This document shows positions 26,701 through 47,859 of a stretch of 64,000 bases of DNA, piece after piece; within the stretch, counting starts at the first letter, position 1, and each line of letters begins with the position of its first letter. A program made the translations under genes and the position numbers. Location of the stretch: the NCBI GenBank assembly GCA_019843655.1, contig JACDQD010000102.1, forward strand, positions 6,581,501 to 6,645,500, given 5' to 3'. The notes beneath the pieces are model-generated. The model was not told the origin of the DNA and searched no databases. It saw only the letters and a program-made list of their open reading frames with translations. This stretch comes from Lethocerus indicus (taxonomy: Eukaryota; Arthropoda; Insecta; Hemiptera; Belostomatidae).

Positions 26701-28132
26701 TATCAACACAAATTATAAGTTAAAAAAGATGAATAATTTAGTACTAAATTTGTCAAAAAACAGAATTATAGACAAACACTGATTCGAAAAATTAGCGCTG
26801 TGGAGAATTTAAAAATATTAATGGTACTGTACAAAAGTTGTGCAGCATTAAAACCACAAAAGAAATTACAGTTTAAAATACTAATAATGAAGGTAGAAGT
26901 TTATTATTCTAAAACTATCAACTATCACTTCAATGACTTTATAATTTAAACAATAAGACTTTAACTTGAGAATATCAGACAATTTCCGCATAAATCAAAA
27001 TTGAGATAACAAATAAGGAAACATAATACATACACTTCTGTTGGATTACTTCTTCAGGGGAAACTAATAAAAAATGTCAAAAATAATATTCACAAATGAA
27101 ATAAGAAAATGACTTTCCAGTAACCTAAATAATACAAAAGAATTTAACATGCCTAACTGGAATGTTATGTAGGTGATTTGACACACATATAAATATTAAT
27201 GCTGTGTTCATATAGGAAGTCTGTAGTATTGAATTAATTAAAAAGCATAATATGAAAATTGTGGAAAGAGAAAATCGAACATTTTCACAGATGCATGTTG
27301 TAGATGATCTTATATTTCACATCTCACTTTATTTAATACAACTACAAAATAACATCAGAGAAATGAAATGTATCAAATGTGATAAAATTCAGGTCATAGT
27401 TAATTATAGCCTCACTGCAATAACACAATTGAACAGAAAAGAATCTTGCAATATTTTTGGGGTAACTTTTGTTTCTTGTAAATTTTCTGATTGATATATT
27501 TAATAATTGAAAAAAAAGTTTCATTAAATGTAGTGTACACTATTCATATTTTAGATAGAAAATGTTTTAGTGATTAGAAAATTACTGAATAATAATGCAA
27601 GCATTTCAGTGATTAAATGAACAGAAGAGGTATCACACTTTTGACAACAATTAAAATGAGACTGTAAAAAATTTGAATGATTCTACCAGAACAAAACAAA
27701 AATCACAATTTAAGCAGTAAGTTAAATAATAACATTAAGAAATGTTTTTTAAACAAAAGGCCAAACTGAACTGCACAGCACACATGAAAAAATGCAATGG
27801 CACAACAGGAAAATTTGTAGGAACAACAAATAAATATATATACAAAAAACTGACCTGCCCAAGATCAGCAGTTAAATAAATTCAAGAAACTCCCATGGGC
27901 AAAACAAAACCTATGCACCAAAGAAACAAAACAAGAACTTATTAATGATGGAGTTAAAACAAAAAGTAATATGAAACTTATGAAATTAAAATGATAAATT
28001 TGTGAGATAAAACAAAAAATATTTAATTCTATTCTTAAAATTGACTAAACTCAAAGCTAAATCACTATTCTTAATAATTATTTATTCGTCCAAAAAGAAA
28101 AAATCTGTGATTATATGGATTATAAAACTGTA

Positions 28133-28134
28133 TG

Positions 28135-28228
<94 letters not shown>

Positions 28229-28230
28229 CA
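28133..28230 (+). repeat. (TA)n microsatellite
   Basis: Nearly pure TA dinucleotides, interrupted by AATAA and two ACA. The apparent IYIYI proteins on both strands are artefacts. Confidence 0.95.
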
Positions 28231-29970
28231 TAATTACAAAAATCACATAATGTTAAATTGTGCAAACAAGGTGATATTTTATTTATTAAATATCTCATTA
28301 ATTTATATTTTCATGCAATGAATAAATAATCTTCAGTAATAGTCAATACTTTTTTCCTTCTAATACATTTATATATCTACAATCAATATGAATTAAAATA
28401 AATTATAAAATCTATAAATTTATAAAAAGGAACAAAATATAAAATTTATTAACATTTAGGATTCCATCAATTACAACAGAATAGAACAATGTCACAAACA
28501 CTTTCAAATATATTATGGAAACTTCATTGAATGCTCTCTTAAAATTTTGTTTCTTATAATTTCAATACTCAGAATATTTACTTTTTCATATTACAGAAGA
28601 AACCATCATCCAAATACATCAGATTAATGAAAACAAAGGCACTGCATAACCCTAAAATTTTGTTTTCTTGAATTTGGACCCCAATGGCTTGTGGTTCGTG
28701 AATGCTTAACACTTACATATTTAATTTACAACCTGGCTTAGGTTTCTTACACTAGCCTTAACACATGCTTAACATAGCTCTTTTTATTTGTTTCTCATCA
28801 TAACATTTATCACATTATGTAGTGTTATCACTACTCTATGTAAATGTTAATTGACAATGTAAACTGATAAATATACATTGCGCATTTGTTACAAGTATAT
28901 GGCATAGAAGTGGCATTAATATAAAAAAAGTATGTTAGCACAATTTAGTTTCCTAATGATGATAAATTAATCCACTGTTTATAACAGATTTCCTTTACGC
29001 CCTAAATTTCTGAACTTAGTATTATTCATTTATAACATTTTAATATAGTGTATGTAAGCTCCTAAGCATAATCCAAACAGAAGAATTGAACTATCACATC
29101 AGGTAGACATCGTAAAATCTATAAGATTTGAAATATTAAAAAGAGAAGATATATGACACATATGACAACACAACTCAATTTTGATTGTGCAGTAATTATA
29201 TGTACAAGGCAATGGATTTTTAATGGCAATAACAGAATGATAAAATATTGAAATAATACATAAAAGAGAGCGATTTGGTAAAATTTACAGTATAGAACTA
29301 ATACAACAGAAAACAACTGATAATACCATACCTCTAGGCTTAAGGGAATTATATTTAACTGGGACGGTAGGTTACCCACAGCCATCTTATCAGCACTAAG
29401 AAACTCATGGTTAATAGCAATAAAAATATTCCAGCCAGCTGAAATTCATATAAATATATAAATATTTAACAATTTTTTTATAAGGCCTGTTCATTTCCAG
29501 ATGTCCTAATAACTTTGGTTAATAATAAAATATACATGTCTAACAAAAAAATTCTATTTTAAAAAATTTATTGGCAAGACTAGGAAACCTATTTAGTGTA
29601 ATAATCATGTAGAAATGCATGCGTGCAAATAATTACAAGATGATTAGTACTTAATCGAAAATAGAGCACTTGTATGTCTAAGCATGGCCACTAATACTAT
29701 CTTCAAAAACCATTCAAAACTGAAATTACATTTTGTTTTAAAATAAATCACAATATAAACATCTATTTATATCAGCAGCATCCATCATACAAACTCTATA
29801 ATTAACACAGCAAGATACTGACCACCGAATCGAATTTCTACTCTTAATTTTCACCCAGGGATTAAAAAAATTAACAAAAAAAGAACATGACATTAAAAAA
29901 CACAAAGTATACATAATGTTTTTTGGGCATTATAAGACACAAAAAGGCCTGTTCATGAAAGATGGTGATT

Positions 29971-30789
29971 TCAATTTTGTAGTTCATCAAGTCCACCATT
30001 GGGAACTCCAAGTTTTACCTTCTCCAAAATTTTATTCACAAATTCTGTCGTCTGCCCAGCAATCTTAACTTCTAGAAGACATAAATAAATTAAAAATTAC
30101 ACAATAATAATATAAGAACTATTCTACATGCTTTTTCAATTCATAAATTATACTTTACAACAAGAAAAACCATAAAAACCGCTAGATATCTGAAATACTC
30201 ATTTGGTGGTCTGAGAGGGATGATACCTCACTGAATGATTCATATCATAAAACTAGATTTCAATTACAAATTCATGAATTATGTGGCTAAATATTTTTAT
30301 AATATGCGTTACGTACTTGTTGCTGTTTTCATTATTTTTTCTGTATGCTTCAAGATTTCTTGACTATCTGGTGGATCAGCTGACACCCTTGATATTAATA
30401 CATGTTTCATTTGGTTAATACCATTCATTAGTCGTTCTGTAATAAAAGAATAGGTAAATAATTCAATAAGTAAATCATTAAGCTCAATGAAATTCTTCAA
30501 TATTACTTAAATTATTAAAATTACTTAGTTGAAACTCACACCTAATACATTTTTTAAACATTATTACAATTAATTTCAATATGTCTATAAATGTATTTTT
30601 CTTTGTACAAAAGGTTTACGTTGTACTAAAATATTTAACTTAATTTCTGCATCTGCACTTAATTTTCTGTATATAGAACATGAAATGAAACATGAAAATG
30701 GATGAAATTATCATAGTAATAAAAAATATAAATTAAACATAAATGATTGCATATAACCTATTTCCTTTCCTTTAGAATAATTAATAAAT

Positions 30790-30834
<45 letters not shown>

Positions 30835-33800
30835 ATTAATAATAATAAATAAATTACTGTATCAACCATACACTAACACTAAACTCATAAACAGTATAAA
30901 CGGAAAAATGTTTACTTACTGTGTTCATTTTCTAAACCATACAATTTAATTTTGTTTGCTTCGTGCTGGGCTTTCTTCTTAAGCCGACAAGCTCTGAAGG
31001 AAAAAATGCTCATAATATGAGAATATAAAAATTTAATTTGTTTTGTAAATATCACTTTCTAATAGTGTAAATTATATATAACATTAACGATGTTATACTT
31101 GACAAATTAGCTTCATTTCATGATTACCTCCAAAATACTTCATTGAGTTATGAAAAAAAGAATAGCTATATACAAATACACTTTTAATTTAATAATAATG
31201 AATGACTAAAATCTAATGAAGTATTATTTTATATTCTGGAGCTAAATGTAACTGAGCATGTATCGTTCATATCTTATTTAATTTGTAATGTTAAAACCCT
31301 ATATAAATCCATATTCATATCTATACAAATCTGCTTAAACTTAAAATGTTGAAGCTTTATGGAATTATGAATATTTACGGATATGAACAAGAGTTGTTGG
31401 AGTTGTATGCTATTTCAAATTCTTACCTGGACGCTAATTTATTCTTTTCTTTACGTGTTTTTGGTCTGGCACTAAATGGAAGTTCACTCACAGGAGTCAT
31501 ATCATTAATTATTCGACTCAATTTATCAAGTTCTTTTCCAATAGCATGTAGTTTTCTTGGATTTGGAGTTAAGTCATTGCCATCACCTTTCCTTGCTTTC
31601 CCACTAAAATATAAGTTGTATCATTTTCATCACTACTTCCTAAAGTGTAGGGTGTCTATGAATACAAAATAAAATTCGGGGTTTTAGGATCCAAACAACA
31701 TAATAACTCAATGCCATCTGTTGGGAGTCTTATTAATTTAATTTTCCTGATTGTTATCCTGTTTGTTGTTGAAAAAATGATCAAACTTAATATGTCCAAT
31801 ATATGTACCCATTTTTACTATTAAGACGTTTATCGAATTCAATATGCTAATTTCTTCCATTAAAGATGTGTGAACAAAGATGTCCGGATATGACTGGATT
31901 AGTTATGGATATATTCCTTACTAAACTATATTACACATCTGAAATTCTAGGTAACCCAACCAAAAGAGAGTTTTGCAAATATATGATAAAGAAATGATTT
32001 TATTATATGCTCTAAATGAGATTCAGTAATTTAGATCTCACACTCTAATATGACCAACAGTGATAACTTATTAAATTTCATATTATTCATTCAGCTATTT
32101 TATGAATGTAATAGTAAATTTTAATGGAGTATAATTTTAAAAACACTGTCCTAAAATAGAACAGCAACTACCAAACAAATCTAATTATATAGATTTGAAT
32201 ATCAACCATTATCCATTATGATTCTAAATATGAAATGTCAAAAAACGTTTTTTTTTTACCAACTTGACAACTGTCCACACATCTCTACTTTTTATTTGTT
32301 TTCTATACTTCTTCAAACAAAAATTTTATGTTTTTCATTTCATTTTTTCTATTCATTTTTAAAACAGTACAAGCAAGCATTAAATGTTTGCTATATATAA
32401 AGATGATTTATATGATAAATATAAACCATATGTTAAAATCCTGGATTCATTTCAATTTTGCAACAGTTTATTTGATGATATGATTGTAAGAAAGGTTTCT
32501 GATGGAATACGGGATGTATGAAAAAACATATCTGCATAGTATGAAACCTGTGTTTAATGCCCTGTACAGAGCACTGAGGGCTGAATACAGGATCAGTGAT
32601 TTCATCCAAGAAATGAGGATCCTCTTGTTTTGATTTCAGTACAAGCCTCTGGCCTTTAGGACCCTTTGCTTGCACATTATACTGCCAGAAATAACGCTCT
32701 TTTTTCTGCCTTGTACTATTCCCACTTGCACCCCCAGCTTCTCCATCACTGACTGACTCTTTTAATATATAAAACAAAATTAATGTATAACTCAGTAAAA
32801 ATGAATGTACAGAAAATGTAAACATCCTTCCTGAATTTTTTCATTAGTGTTAATTTAATTTGTAACAATTTGTGAACTTGAAAAGAATACGATACAAATA
32901 TTTTTCTGCTTATTTTCCTTATTTATATTGTTTTGATAGGGCGTAATTAGGGGTTAGTTATTATGGCCCCATTTTCGTGATCGCAAGGGCAACTTACGAT
33001 CACTGTCCCTACTTATGGACTAGCTTATGAGCTAACATCCCTGACAAATGTCAGGTTTATCATCATTCACCTAGGTGGATTCAAACCACTGACCTCTGGC
33101 TCAACAGGTGCATACCCCAATGCCCTGAGCCACCAAGGCCCCATTTTTCTGCTTAATAAAACGTCTTTTTCTTAATATGTACATAAATATATCAACAAAA
33201 AATAAAGTTATTACGTAATTGTGTTACAGCCTTACACTATATTCATCATTATTTCAGTATGAAGATTAATTAACATAATAACAGATGATATATGGCATTA
33301 TTATGTTAAATGGCTTTTCACATTCGTCTTATTCCTTATAAGGAATCATAAAATATTTTGCAATTGATAAATAATTCAAAAATAATAATTTTCGACCTTA
33401 ATTCTTCTTCCATTAAGTCCAGTACCTCATCTACATGAAAATATCATATTTATTAAACTTACCAGCATCAGATGAAAAATCTTCATAGTGGTCACTGTCA
33501 TCTTCCGAATCAAATCCTTCATCTAATGAAAAATCATGAGCCTCAGGACTCAAGACACCACCTGTAAAATAAAGTAAAATGATGAATGCCAATAATATAA
33601 CTAGCAAGAATGTAATAGAATTAATTATGTAGCAATATTTAAAATAAGAGAACATAAACGTTAAATTGGAAGTTTTCAATTCCACTACCTCTAAAACAAA
33701 TAAAAAATCATTTTTACTTAAAAATATTTCTAATTTGTTTATACATAATTTAAAATATCCAAAATGCACCTCTTTCTAACTATCATAGAACAGTACCAGG

Positions 33801-35085
33801 TTTCAACAAGTGGTTTATATACACAATTCCAATAATATGTAACTTCCTTCATATAACATAATTGGAGAAATAAATGTATGCAGTAATTATAAAAACTGCT
33901 ACTGAAGTCGTAAGAAAATACATCACTTAGTGACAGGAAATACTACTCATAATTAGATATTTATTTAAACAAATGGCAATATGTTGTAATTACAATATAA
34001 TATGTATATTAGAAAATGAAAGTTATCTATTAAGGAATTCCTAAACTACTGACCGTGGAATGCAATGGTAAAAGCAATTACAATAAATTACCAGTAGATA
34101 ATGAAGATGTGGAGGTAGCTTCCGCTAATGAGCTAGTAGATAGAAGATGTGGTCGAGGCTCTCTTCGCTGCCATATTTGATCCAGTCCAAGATGAGTAGG
34201 AGCAGAGGAGGATAGCCTAGATATGCCTATCTGAGGTGTGAGGGAAGAAGAAACACTTCTCCTGGGTACTGCCCCAGCACTACACCTCCCAGGAACCGAC
34301 TGCCCTAACTGTTCAACACCTCTGGTGGTGGCACTGCTAGTTGACGATGTGGTATTAGGCTTGCGAAGCAAGTCGTGAAGTGCAGATGGTCTGGGTTGGA
34401 GAGGACTGGCTCCTGCTATAGGAGGAGGAGTCGTATGTTGCCCAGTCACTAATGACGAACTTGAGCTGTTGTGACTCACAGGTGGTGACAACACTGAATT
34501 CTCTGCCTGTACTCCTCTCATACCTGAAATTGTAGGTTTTTCCTCCGTACAGTCCGACACCACTAGTCCCTCGTATGCCAATCTGGACGCATTAAAATCT
34601 CTGAACCCATCAGGTGGAAACGAGACAGCTACTTGATTAACTTGAGTGATTGGACTCATCCTCTGTATCTGAACTGGCACTTGGATGAAGTAACTATTTT
34701 CCTCCGGTAAGAGTAGATCATCAAAATTCAGATCTCCCAAAAGAGTTTCGTCATTGGCGTTAAGTTCAGCCAATGTTGGACCCTGAATCAGGTCTGACTT
34801 ATCGACTTGGAAGATGTCATCATCGTCCATCTTGATTTCAGATTTTGGACTCCAAATGGAAGCCCCAGAATACAGACTAGACCCCGTTATATTATTCTCT
34901 TGGAACGAACTCCCTCCAGGGGAGGCTGCGGCAAACTCTGGACAGAAGTCCGGTTGGAGTTTGCGCACAGGTATAGGCATCCCTGCAGATGCATTATTGT
35001 TACATGCTGCATTGTCTATAGACATTGGTTCAGTCTTAATTGGAAACCCATCTATGAAAAGGTCTCCTGAATACACTGGATCCAT
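29971..35085 (-). CDS. REPTOR: REPTOR / CREBRF-type bZIP transcription factor
   Basis: Homologue of vertebrate CREB3 regulatory factor and Drosophila REPTOR, which with REPTOR-BP drives the transcriptional response to TORC1 inhibition and starvation. Seven coding exons: 34092-35085, 33463-33561, 32548-32758, 31427-31603, 30920-30993, 30317-30436, 29971-30071. All are in phase, giving 591 residues. The long first exon encodes a polar Ser/Pro-rich N-terminus starting [17 protein letters not shown]. Next come an acidic patch ([16 protein letters not shown]), the family core [17 protein letters not shown] and [40 protein letters not shown], the basic region [19 protein letters not shown] and a leucine-zipper-like helix, then [13 protein letters not shown] and a short Gly-rich end. 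The first ATG at 35085 is chosen because the upstream in-frame codon is GTG. A likely 5-prime UTR splice acceptor lies at about 35150, so transcription starts further upstream, towards LETM1. Confidence 0.93.
30790..30830 (+). repeat. (TA)n microsatellite in REPTOR intron
   Basis: About 20 TA units in the intron between the bZIP exon (30920-30993) and the next exon (30317-30436). Confidence 0.95.
32965..33147 (-). mobile_element. tRNA-derived SINE with target-site duplication
   Basis: Lies in REPTOR intron 2. On the minus strand a tRNA-like head shows an A box (TTGGTGGCTCAGGGCATTGG, about 33117-33136) and a B box (GGTTTGAATCC, 33077-33087), followed by about 100 bases of unrelated body. An 11-bp direct repeat, GGCCCCATTTT, at 32965-32975 and 33137-33147 looks like the target-site duplication. 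This is the best-preserved SINE copy in the window. Confidence 0.75.
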
Positions 35086-37976
35086 TTTCAGCACTCAAAT
35101 ATACACTCCTCCCGATTAATTAATTAAGAGAACCACATACTCTCCTGCCTGAAAAAAGATGTTTAATATATTGAGGATTATTGATAACACCATTATAATA
35201 TTTGATATCTCATGATAGATATAGCTCTCTACAAAAATATTCAATGATATATTAAATTATATGTTAAATATGTATATATATTCAACACAAATGTTGGAGA
35301 AATGTAAATTAAACATCAATATAATATTATGATTAAATGTAAATTATTTAATTACATTCTAAACCCCACTACTAATAACCTTTCTCAGATATCCTATTCA
35401 ATGTTTTTATTATGAATACTACATTATTCTGTTCATTTACTCTTCCCTAAGAATCAGCTCATATTTTACCTAATAACGACACTTTGACAACAAAATGTGA
35501 ATACTTAAAATTTAATCATTGTACATGCTTCTTATTGCTTAATACCGTGCAATAGCTTCTCCCATACTTACAGTTAGTAAATCAAATCTGACACCAATAA
35601 AAGAGTCTATTTATATTCATACGTTCATAAAACTAAATATATTTATATTACTTGAAATATGAAAAACAAAGCAACATGATTTTGTCTATAAATTAACATT
35701 ATGTGATTAGTTATGAATTACTGAAGACATACTTATCAAATTAATAATAATAATGCTATAGCCCTATCAAATAACATTAACCCATCAAATTTGAAAAATT
35801 ACTACCCAATATACCTAAAATATCAAGAATTACACATAATACAGTTTGTATTCGAATAACAAAAGCCTCAGTTATAATGAAATATATTTACTAACAAGAA
35901 AATCTCGTACCATAAAATAAATAAAATATAGCAGGAAACTTTTACTACTATAATCAGGTCATAAAATTACAGCATAAATGAATTTATCAACAGGGAAGTG
36001 CCAAAACGTCTATAAAAAAACTGTCAACAAAATACATAGGAATAAATAAGATCAAATTCGATTCAGTTATACTCAAATGGATAAGAATCCAATTTATGTT
36101 TCATAAACTAACCCAAATGTAAAAGGTGTATTATTATAGCCCTTGAACTGCCAGTAAACAACAGCGACCTTGAAATATTTTTTACAACCTTGAAAACATT
36201 TGTTTATGCAGGACACTTTGCCCAAAGTAATGGGGGAAAATATAAAACAGGTACAATAATTATTGAATTAAATTTGAAATTAATAGCATTAAAATAACAC
36301 ACATAAAACTTCCTTAATAATGAGCAGTTTTTAATTTCGTGAGAGATTGCACAACAAACTGAAGAATGACATGTGCATAAAAATACACTAAAATGGGGAA
36401 AGCATTAATATGTCATGTATAGAAATTTAAAATTAGATTATATTATGTTGCTTACCATTTTCTACAGCTAAAAATACTGAGAGCAATGGAATTACCATTA
36501 CTAGTGAAGGCCCATTTCAAGATACCAAATAGGTTATTGCCATGACTTATTTATTTCTACACAAAAACATCGTCCAAACAATAATACACTATCAACGGTT
36601 ATGTTTATTTACACCCTAACCTGTCATAAGGGAACACCAGTATACCAAAAATTTAACCTGGGTTTCTATTATCACAAAGAGGACAATAAATAGATAATAA
36701 CAAAATACCAACAACCCAAAAAGTAATCAATCGAAATATAGTTCAACCAATCATGGCGGCCTCCAGTGTCATATCAACCAATTAAATTGTTTGTTATTAT
36801 ATCCACTGACTTGATTCAATAACACATCAGATGGGACGTGAAACACAACGGATGTCATTAAAAAACTACATTTCAAAGTGAAAATACAGCATATATTTAA
36901 GAGTTGAAAATTCGCGAATATGACTACTCGCAAAACAGACAACACTTAGCACCAAACAATAATACACTACATTAATATGAGGAAGTTATTTTGCTGCCCT
37001 ATCTTTGCCACTCACAGTGAAAACAAATGACGTCACAAAAATGCAGGCAACCTTTGAAATTTTTCACTTGGAACAATTTTCTAAGAATATTAACTTGAGT
37101 AGTAATCACGAGAAAAATATATTGAATATAACGCTTCAGGATCATTAAAACATTCTACTTTTTTAAATGTGTTAGTTATGTTTTTGTAGTAATATTTTTG
37201 TCACTTAACTGTTTATGTTTGCAATAAAGCATAAGCAATGTGTAGGGTTGGCCGTCTTGTTTAATAATATCATACATTTAAGTATGGGTATATCACTGAA
37301 ATTTCTCTACTAGAAAACAGTATTATTTTTTGGTTAATATTTTAAAAAAGAATACCACTGTTAAATGGAGAAAACATTATCAGTCCATCATTTTTCGAAA
37401 GCCAAACATTTCTCAAAAAAGTAAAGCAAATTTTGACTCTTCACAATTGAAATGTTAATTAGATTGATAGCTTAACAATTAAAAGAAAACAGTAAACCGC
37501 ATTCTTATTCTTATAGGAATATGCTCATAAAGCCGTTACTTAGATAATTAATTATTGTCCCAGCAAAATGAGATGGGTCTAGAAGGGCCCCTAGGGTACC
37601 CCGTTGCCAAATTTTCGTAAGCAATTAAATCGTTTCCCTCTTCTTAAACGTAATCCTTCGCAAATAATTTATATTTGAATCAGGTCTAGAGTACGTTTAG
37701 ATTTCGATCATAATGTAAAGTGAAAGTAACAATTTTTTGGATATAGCATACCTTATATTTCAGTTGTTTATTAGTTTTGACGTATTTTATAATTAACCTA
37801 CATTTTTAAGAAAAAATATTTATTAAATTATATTATAGATTTTTATTAATATTTAATGGTGTGAATTTATTCGAAGAATAAGGTTGGATATAAAGACAGC
37901 AGTGAAATGATACGGCTGTTACCCAATGGCGTACTTGATGGAGGATGTAACTTAACGTTTTTATATTGATTTCACC
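35086..37976. promoter_or_regulatory. intergenic region between REPTOR and LETM1
   Basis: 2.9 kb between divergent start codons. It should hold REPTOR 5-prime UTR exon(s) and intron (acceptor TTTTTTCAG|GCAGGAG near 35150) and both promoters. The only strong motif found is a perfect palindromic CRE at 37028-37035. The rest is AT-rich and without ORFs of interest. Confidence 0.5.
37028..37035 (+). promoter_or_regulatory. palindromic CRE (TGACGTCA)
   Basis: A perfect CREB/ATF site in otherwise AT-rich DNA, about 1.9 kb upstream of the REPTOR ATG and 0.95 kb upstream of LETM1. REPTOR itself is a CREB-related bZIP protein, so feedback is possible but unproven. Confidence 0.55.
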
Positions 37977-45042
<7,066 letters not shown>

Positions 45043-45428
45043 CACAACATACTTACATATTGTTTTTAATTCTTTGATGTACAAAAATGTCATATATTGC
45101 TGTAGGATCAAAACACAAAATACAAACAAGAATTCCTTCAATATCTTGTTATCTGCCTTTATTTATTTTGTGCTGTATTTATTAGTATAAGCAATTATGG
45201 AAGGTTGTATATTTTTATCAGATTAACCCAAATATTTTGTTTCTGTTATTTATTAAGAAGGTTTCATTTTTCTGATGTATAAATAATGTTCTTTTTTAAA
45301 ATCATTAAGTATATTGTTATTGAATGGTTCTATAATAAGTTTAATTTGATCAATTTGTTGAAAGAAAAGTACTTTGTGAGTACTTTAAGTTTGTAAGTAT
45401 TTAATAAGTATGAAATTTGATGATTTCT

Positions 45429-45455
45429 AATAAAGTATTTAATTTTATAAATAAA
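45429..45455 (+). terminator. poly(A) signals of LETM1
   Basis: Two AATAAA hexamers (45429-45434 and 45450-45455), about 390-410 bases after the stop codon. Confidence 0.6.
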
Positions 45456-46769
45456 ATGCTTTCGTAATCCTTTCTAAATTGTCATATTGAAAATACAGTT
45501 GTTTTAATATGAGGATTTAAGTCCTTATTTCTAATATCAATCTATTTTATACAAGGTGTTATTCTTCAATTTGAATATTTGCATTGTTAAATTCATTCCT
45601 TTCACAGCTATTTTTTCAGCATCATATTAATAAAATTAAATATAATTATTTGAAGTACATAAAATAATTTTAATTGATTTTTTTATTCAAACTGTTTAGG
45701 TCACAAAGGCTATATATGTGATATTAGTATAGATGCTAAATTGTTGATCAATGTATGTAACTTATTTAATAAATGCTGAATCCATATATATAAATTTTCT
45801 CAAAGAACCCCCACTAAATGTGACTTACTTAAATCACCTCATTAAATCAAACTTATAAGTAAAATATATGTTAAAGTGTGGAAGTGCACTATTTTGCAAG
45901 TAAATTCCTGGAATTTTTCATCACATTCTTTCAAATCAATTTTTTTTCTGCACTGTTAATTTCATTTTGTATTAGACCAGTTTCAAATTCGTGCCATCTT
46001 TAATAGCATTCAGTCAATAAAAAATAGCGAGGCACCTATGACTGTTTGCTGTATTTTATTAACTGTAATTATGCTGAGGAGGACCCAGGTCATATGAAAG
46101 GTAGGACTTAGTACAATTACAATAATTGTATGAACTTTGTAAGTTACAATAATAAGTGTTAAGCAAATTACTTTATTTAAACAATACTAGTAACATATTA
46201 AAATGCCTATCTTGTGAAAATGAAAACTTAATACTTGAAAATATAGAAGATTAATAACAACGAATTACATGGTAACAATGAAGACAATGTAAATTGGCAA
46301 TTCACATTAATGTTCAACAATTAGTGATTAAATTCATTCAAAACTTAATTAAGTAATTCACTTTGTTCTTCTGACAGTTTAGGTATGGCATTTCAAAATC
46401 GAGCTAATAATGAAATATTTCAAAGTAAACTATAAATACTATCAATACAAATCCTTCAACGCAAGGTTTGATAAATATATTATTAAATTATCACTTTTTC
46501 CTACTTTTAAAACAGAAATAAGGTTGGAAATGAGCAAACAGAAAAATAACTTTTTTTCAAATAAACATTTTTAATTATTTCTTGAAGATATTCAAAACCA
46601 AAATACACAAGTGCATTCCCACTCTATTAGATGAAACCTTATTATCAGAGATGAACACAAGAGCTGAAAAATATAAACTATTATGTTCTTAAGGCAATTA
46701 TTCTAAAGTACTTTATCAGTAAAATTATAATTTAATAAAAGCATTTGCACTTACTTCAGATTCAGTGAA
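45456..46769. other. AT-rich region between LETM1 and OST4 (convergent)
   Basis: Holds the OST4 3-prime UTR on the minus strand; minus-strand AATAAA hexamers occur at 46172-46177 and 46055-46060. Nothing else was recognised. Confidence 0.5.
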
Positions 46770-46877
46770 TCATGATTTGGAGTAATTTGCTTCAATGTAA
46801 TGGTATAAAACCACCAAAAGGAAGAGTGAAACACCCAAGAAATTGGCGAATATGGACAACTGAATGTCAGTGATCAT
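46770..46877 (-). CDS. Ost4: OST4, oligosaccharyltransferase small subunit
   Basis: A 35-residue protein on one exon, beginning [19 protein letters not shown] and ending NYSKS. It closely matches the OST4 family: human and fly proteins start MITDVQLAIF and are 37-40 residues. It is an ER membrane peptide with a single transmembrane helix (about residues 8-27) that stabilises the STT3 catalytic subunit in the N-glycosylation complex. A 3-prime splice site, TGTGTTTTAG|ATC, lies three bases before the ATG, so there is a 5-prime UTR exon further upstream, probably close to RPIA. It is the only coding exon seen. Confidence 0.95.
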   Translation of the reverse strand: MITDIQLSIFANFLGVSLFLLVVLYHYIEANYSKS

Positions 46878-47859
46878 GATCTAAAACACATAATAACCAA
46901 CGTTTAAAAAAAATATATATTACAAAAATATCATTGCAACTAAACAACTATGTCTAAGTAGTTTTCAAATAAAGCTTAATACATTACGTGTATAAATTGA
47001 ACTAGGGTTGGGATGCAAAAGCCGCTAAGTTAAGACGTAGACAGATAGCCTCAGAATAACCTGGACCCTCAATTCGACCGATACAGATTGCCACGTTGGT
47101 CAACACATATTATCAGCCTTCTCGCTGTTTAAATGTTTCTCTATGTAAATAGAAAGCTAATAATGAAAAAATTGGATATATGTACAACTTAAATCATGTT
47201 TCGTTTTCTATTTGAACTGTACATAGCGGCATAAATGTCGTGTTTTATGTTAAAACTTCCTGAACAAACAATGTCAACTTGTTTTAAAAATGTTTAACAT
47301 CCATTAGGATATTTTACAATGAAACAAACTTTTTCCTGAAAGACGTAAAAGTCATTTTGCTCCGTGGAAAATTATATCTAATGATCATATCATTGGATTA
47401 AATAAATGTTATAGTATAATAATCAATTACATGATTACAAATCAATGGACCCTATTAAATTTATCAACGGAAGTGTAATCAATGCCCGCCAAATGTCTGT
47501 TACGTGCACTCGAAGTTAAATTCTTACGCTGATGGTTTTAATAAAATATCGCTTTTAGTTAATTAAACTCGAGAAGAGATTATAGAGAAACCTATATAAG
47601 AAATTGCACACTTGTAAAAATTATTCTGATGTTGTGATAGAGTTAATGCGAATATTTCACATACACTTTTGGCGAATAATTCAAATTTCGTGCATTATAG
47701 TGACGAAAAATATGCTATTAAAGTATGTGAGAAGAAGTATTAACGGTGATTTATGCGAAATCTAGTTGTACTGAGTTGTAGGATATCTTCCTTCTGATTA
47801 GAATTGTCTATTTTGATTTAATAGTTGTTGGGGAAATCTGGTAGGAGCGTGTTAGCCGT
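46878..47859. promoter_or_regulatory. shared upstream region of OST4 and RPIA
   Basis: 982 bases between divergent start codons, containing the OST4 5-prime UTR intron. A short, less AT-rich patch at about 47000-47100 may be the OST4 leader exon or promoter. No core promoter motif is assigned. Confidence 0.45.

Larger units (their letters stand above)
23531..29970. other. AT-rich intergenic region, no gene recognised
   Basis: A 6.4-kb stretch between the SMOX stop and the REPTOR stop (the two genes converge). It must hold the SMOX 3-prime UTR (first AATAAA at 23781) and the REPTOR 3-prime UTR, which may be long (one minus-strand AATAAA lies at 29567-29572). It contains a (TA)n tract at 28133-28230. 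All ORFs are short and without recognisable content, and no RNA gene was seen. Confidence 0.6.

Noticed and set aside
28071..28321. IYIYI-type ORFs on both strands
   Set aside because: Translation of a (TA)n microsatellite.
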